Translations under genes and position numbers: made by a program
Part shown: positions 63,837 to 64,000 of the stretch, one piece after another
How positions within the stretch are numbered: the stretch's first letter is position 1
How the letters are laid out: each line of letters begins with the position of its first letter
Notes under the pieces: model-generated
Told to the model about the DNA's origin: nothing
The model's database searches: none
Seen by the model: the letters and a program-made list of their open reading frames with translations, nothing else
Assembly: GCF_016741935.1 (NCBI RefSeq)
Contig: NZ_JAERRG010000002.1
Span: forward strand, 310,001 to 374,000
DNA: 64,000 nt
From: Streptomyces endocoffeicus
Lineage (GTDB): Bacteria > Actinomycetota > Actinomycetes > Streptomycetales > Streptomycetaceae
Reading direction: 5' to 3'

Positions 63837-63924
63837 CGCCTTACGGGCGCCGTATGGGCACGTTGCGGGCGCTGTCTGGGTGCCGTACGGGTGCCGTATG
63901 GGCGCTGTATGGGCGCCTTACGGA
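63837..63924. repeat. Eight-copy 11-bp tandem repeat
   Basis: There are eight consecutive 11-bp units with consensus YGCYGTAYGGG (examples CGCCGTATGGG, TGCCGTACGGG), each about one helical turn. It lies between the fluoride operon start and the stop of the next minus-strand gene. Confidence 0.9.
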
Positions 63925-63935
63925 GGAAGCCCGTC

Positions 63936-64000
63936 AGTGATCCCGGCGCGCCACGAAGTCGCACAGCGCGTGCAGAACCCGGGTCGCCGGACCGTCCGGC
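63936..64000 (-). CDS. C-terminal end of an unidentified gene
   Basis: This is the last 20 or so codons of a minus-strand gene running off the right edge; the visible end is ATRVLHALCDFVARRDH followed by TGA. Frame and composition look coding, but the fragment is too short to name a family. Confidence 0.45.

Noticed and set aside
1..64000. CRISPR arrays, tRNA or rRNA genes, complete insertion sequences
   Set aside because: No spaced direct repeats, no tRNA-like folds and no transposase or terminal inverted repeats were seen.

Overview
The window is very GC-rich actinomycete DNA, most likely Streptomyces or a close relative such as Kitasatospora. Signs of this are giant modular type I polyketide synthase (PKS) genes, a LAL-type LuxR regulator, an XRE/DUF397 gene pair, a TgmABC graspetide locus, and a TTA (bldA-type) codon in a regulator. 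It covers the 3' end of a large PKS cluster, several tailoring, supply, export and regulatory genes of that cluster, a small unrelated RiPP region lying between the two, and a right edge with ordinary genes (fluoride exporters).

Region 1 (1-42431, + strand): four collinear PKS genes. The first is cut by the window edge and ends in DH-KR-ACP. The next has two methylmalonyl/KR modules, the third has three malonyl modules (DH-KR, DH-ER-KR, DH-KR), and the last has a malonyl DH-KR module, a methylmalonyl DH-KR module and a thioesterase. Read by collinearity, the carboxyl end of the product would be a 2-methyl-2,4,6-trienoic acid followed by a saturated C8-C9, a C10-C11 alkene, and a 12,14-dimethyl-13,15-diol joined to a further alkene. 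Two ketoreductases lack the usual catalytic Ser, so C11 and C13 are less certain.

Region 2 (42438-48898): bounded by strong hairpins. It holds three overlapping hypothetical genes, a divergent XRE + DUF397 pair, a complete graspetide locus (precursor, ATP-grasp ligase, PIMT-like methyltransferase), a decayed regulator and an orphan GT2 glycosyltransferase. Nothing in it is needed for the polyketide.

Region 3 (48938-61090): a discrete acyltransferase, a DrrAB-like ABC exporter whose permease has a long disordered N-terminus, a thioesterase-like protein lacking its catalytic Ser and His, an acyl-CoA ligase, an amino-acid 2-monooxygenase-like flavoenzyme, a LAL regulator and a PAPS sulfotransferase. 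From knowledge of guanidino/amino polyketides (azalomycin, desertomycin, clethramycin, mediomycin, ECO-02301), monooxygenase + CoA ligase + discrete acyltransferase is the route from L-arginine to a 4-guanidinobutyryl (or 4-aminobutyryl) starter. The sulfotransferase points to a sulfated linear polyene of the clethramycin/mediomycin type. That identification is inference; the amidase and any amidinohydrolase are not in this window.

Region 4 (61091-64000): a LysR regulator, a cluster of a dispersed GC-rich repeat that also occurs inside two of the PKS genes, a FluC-DUF190-FluC operon, an eight-copy 11-bp tandem array and the tail of one more gene.
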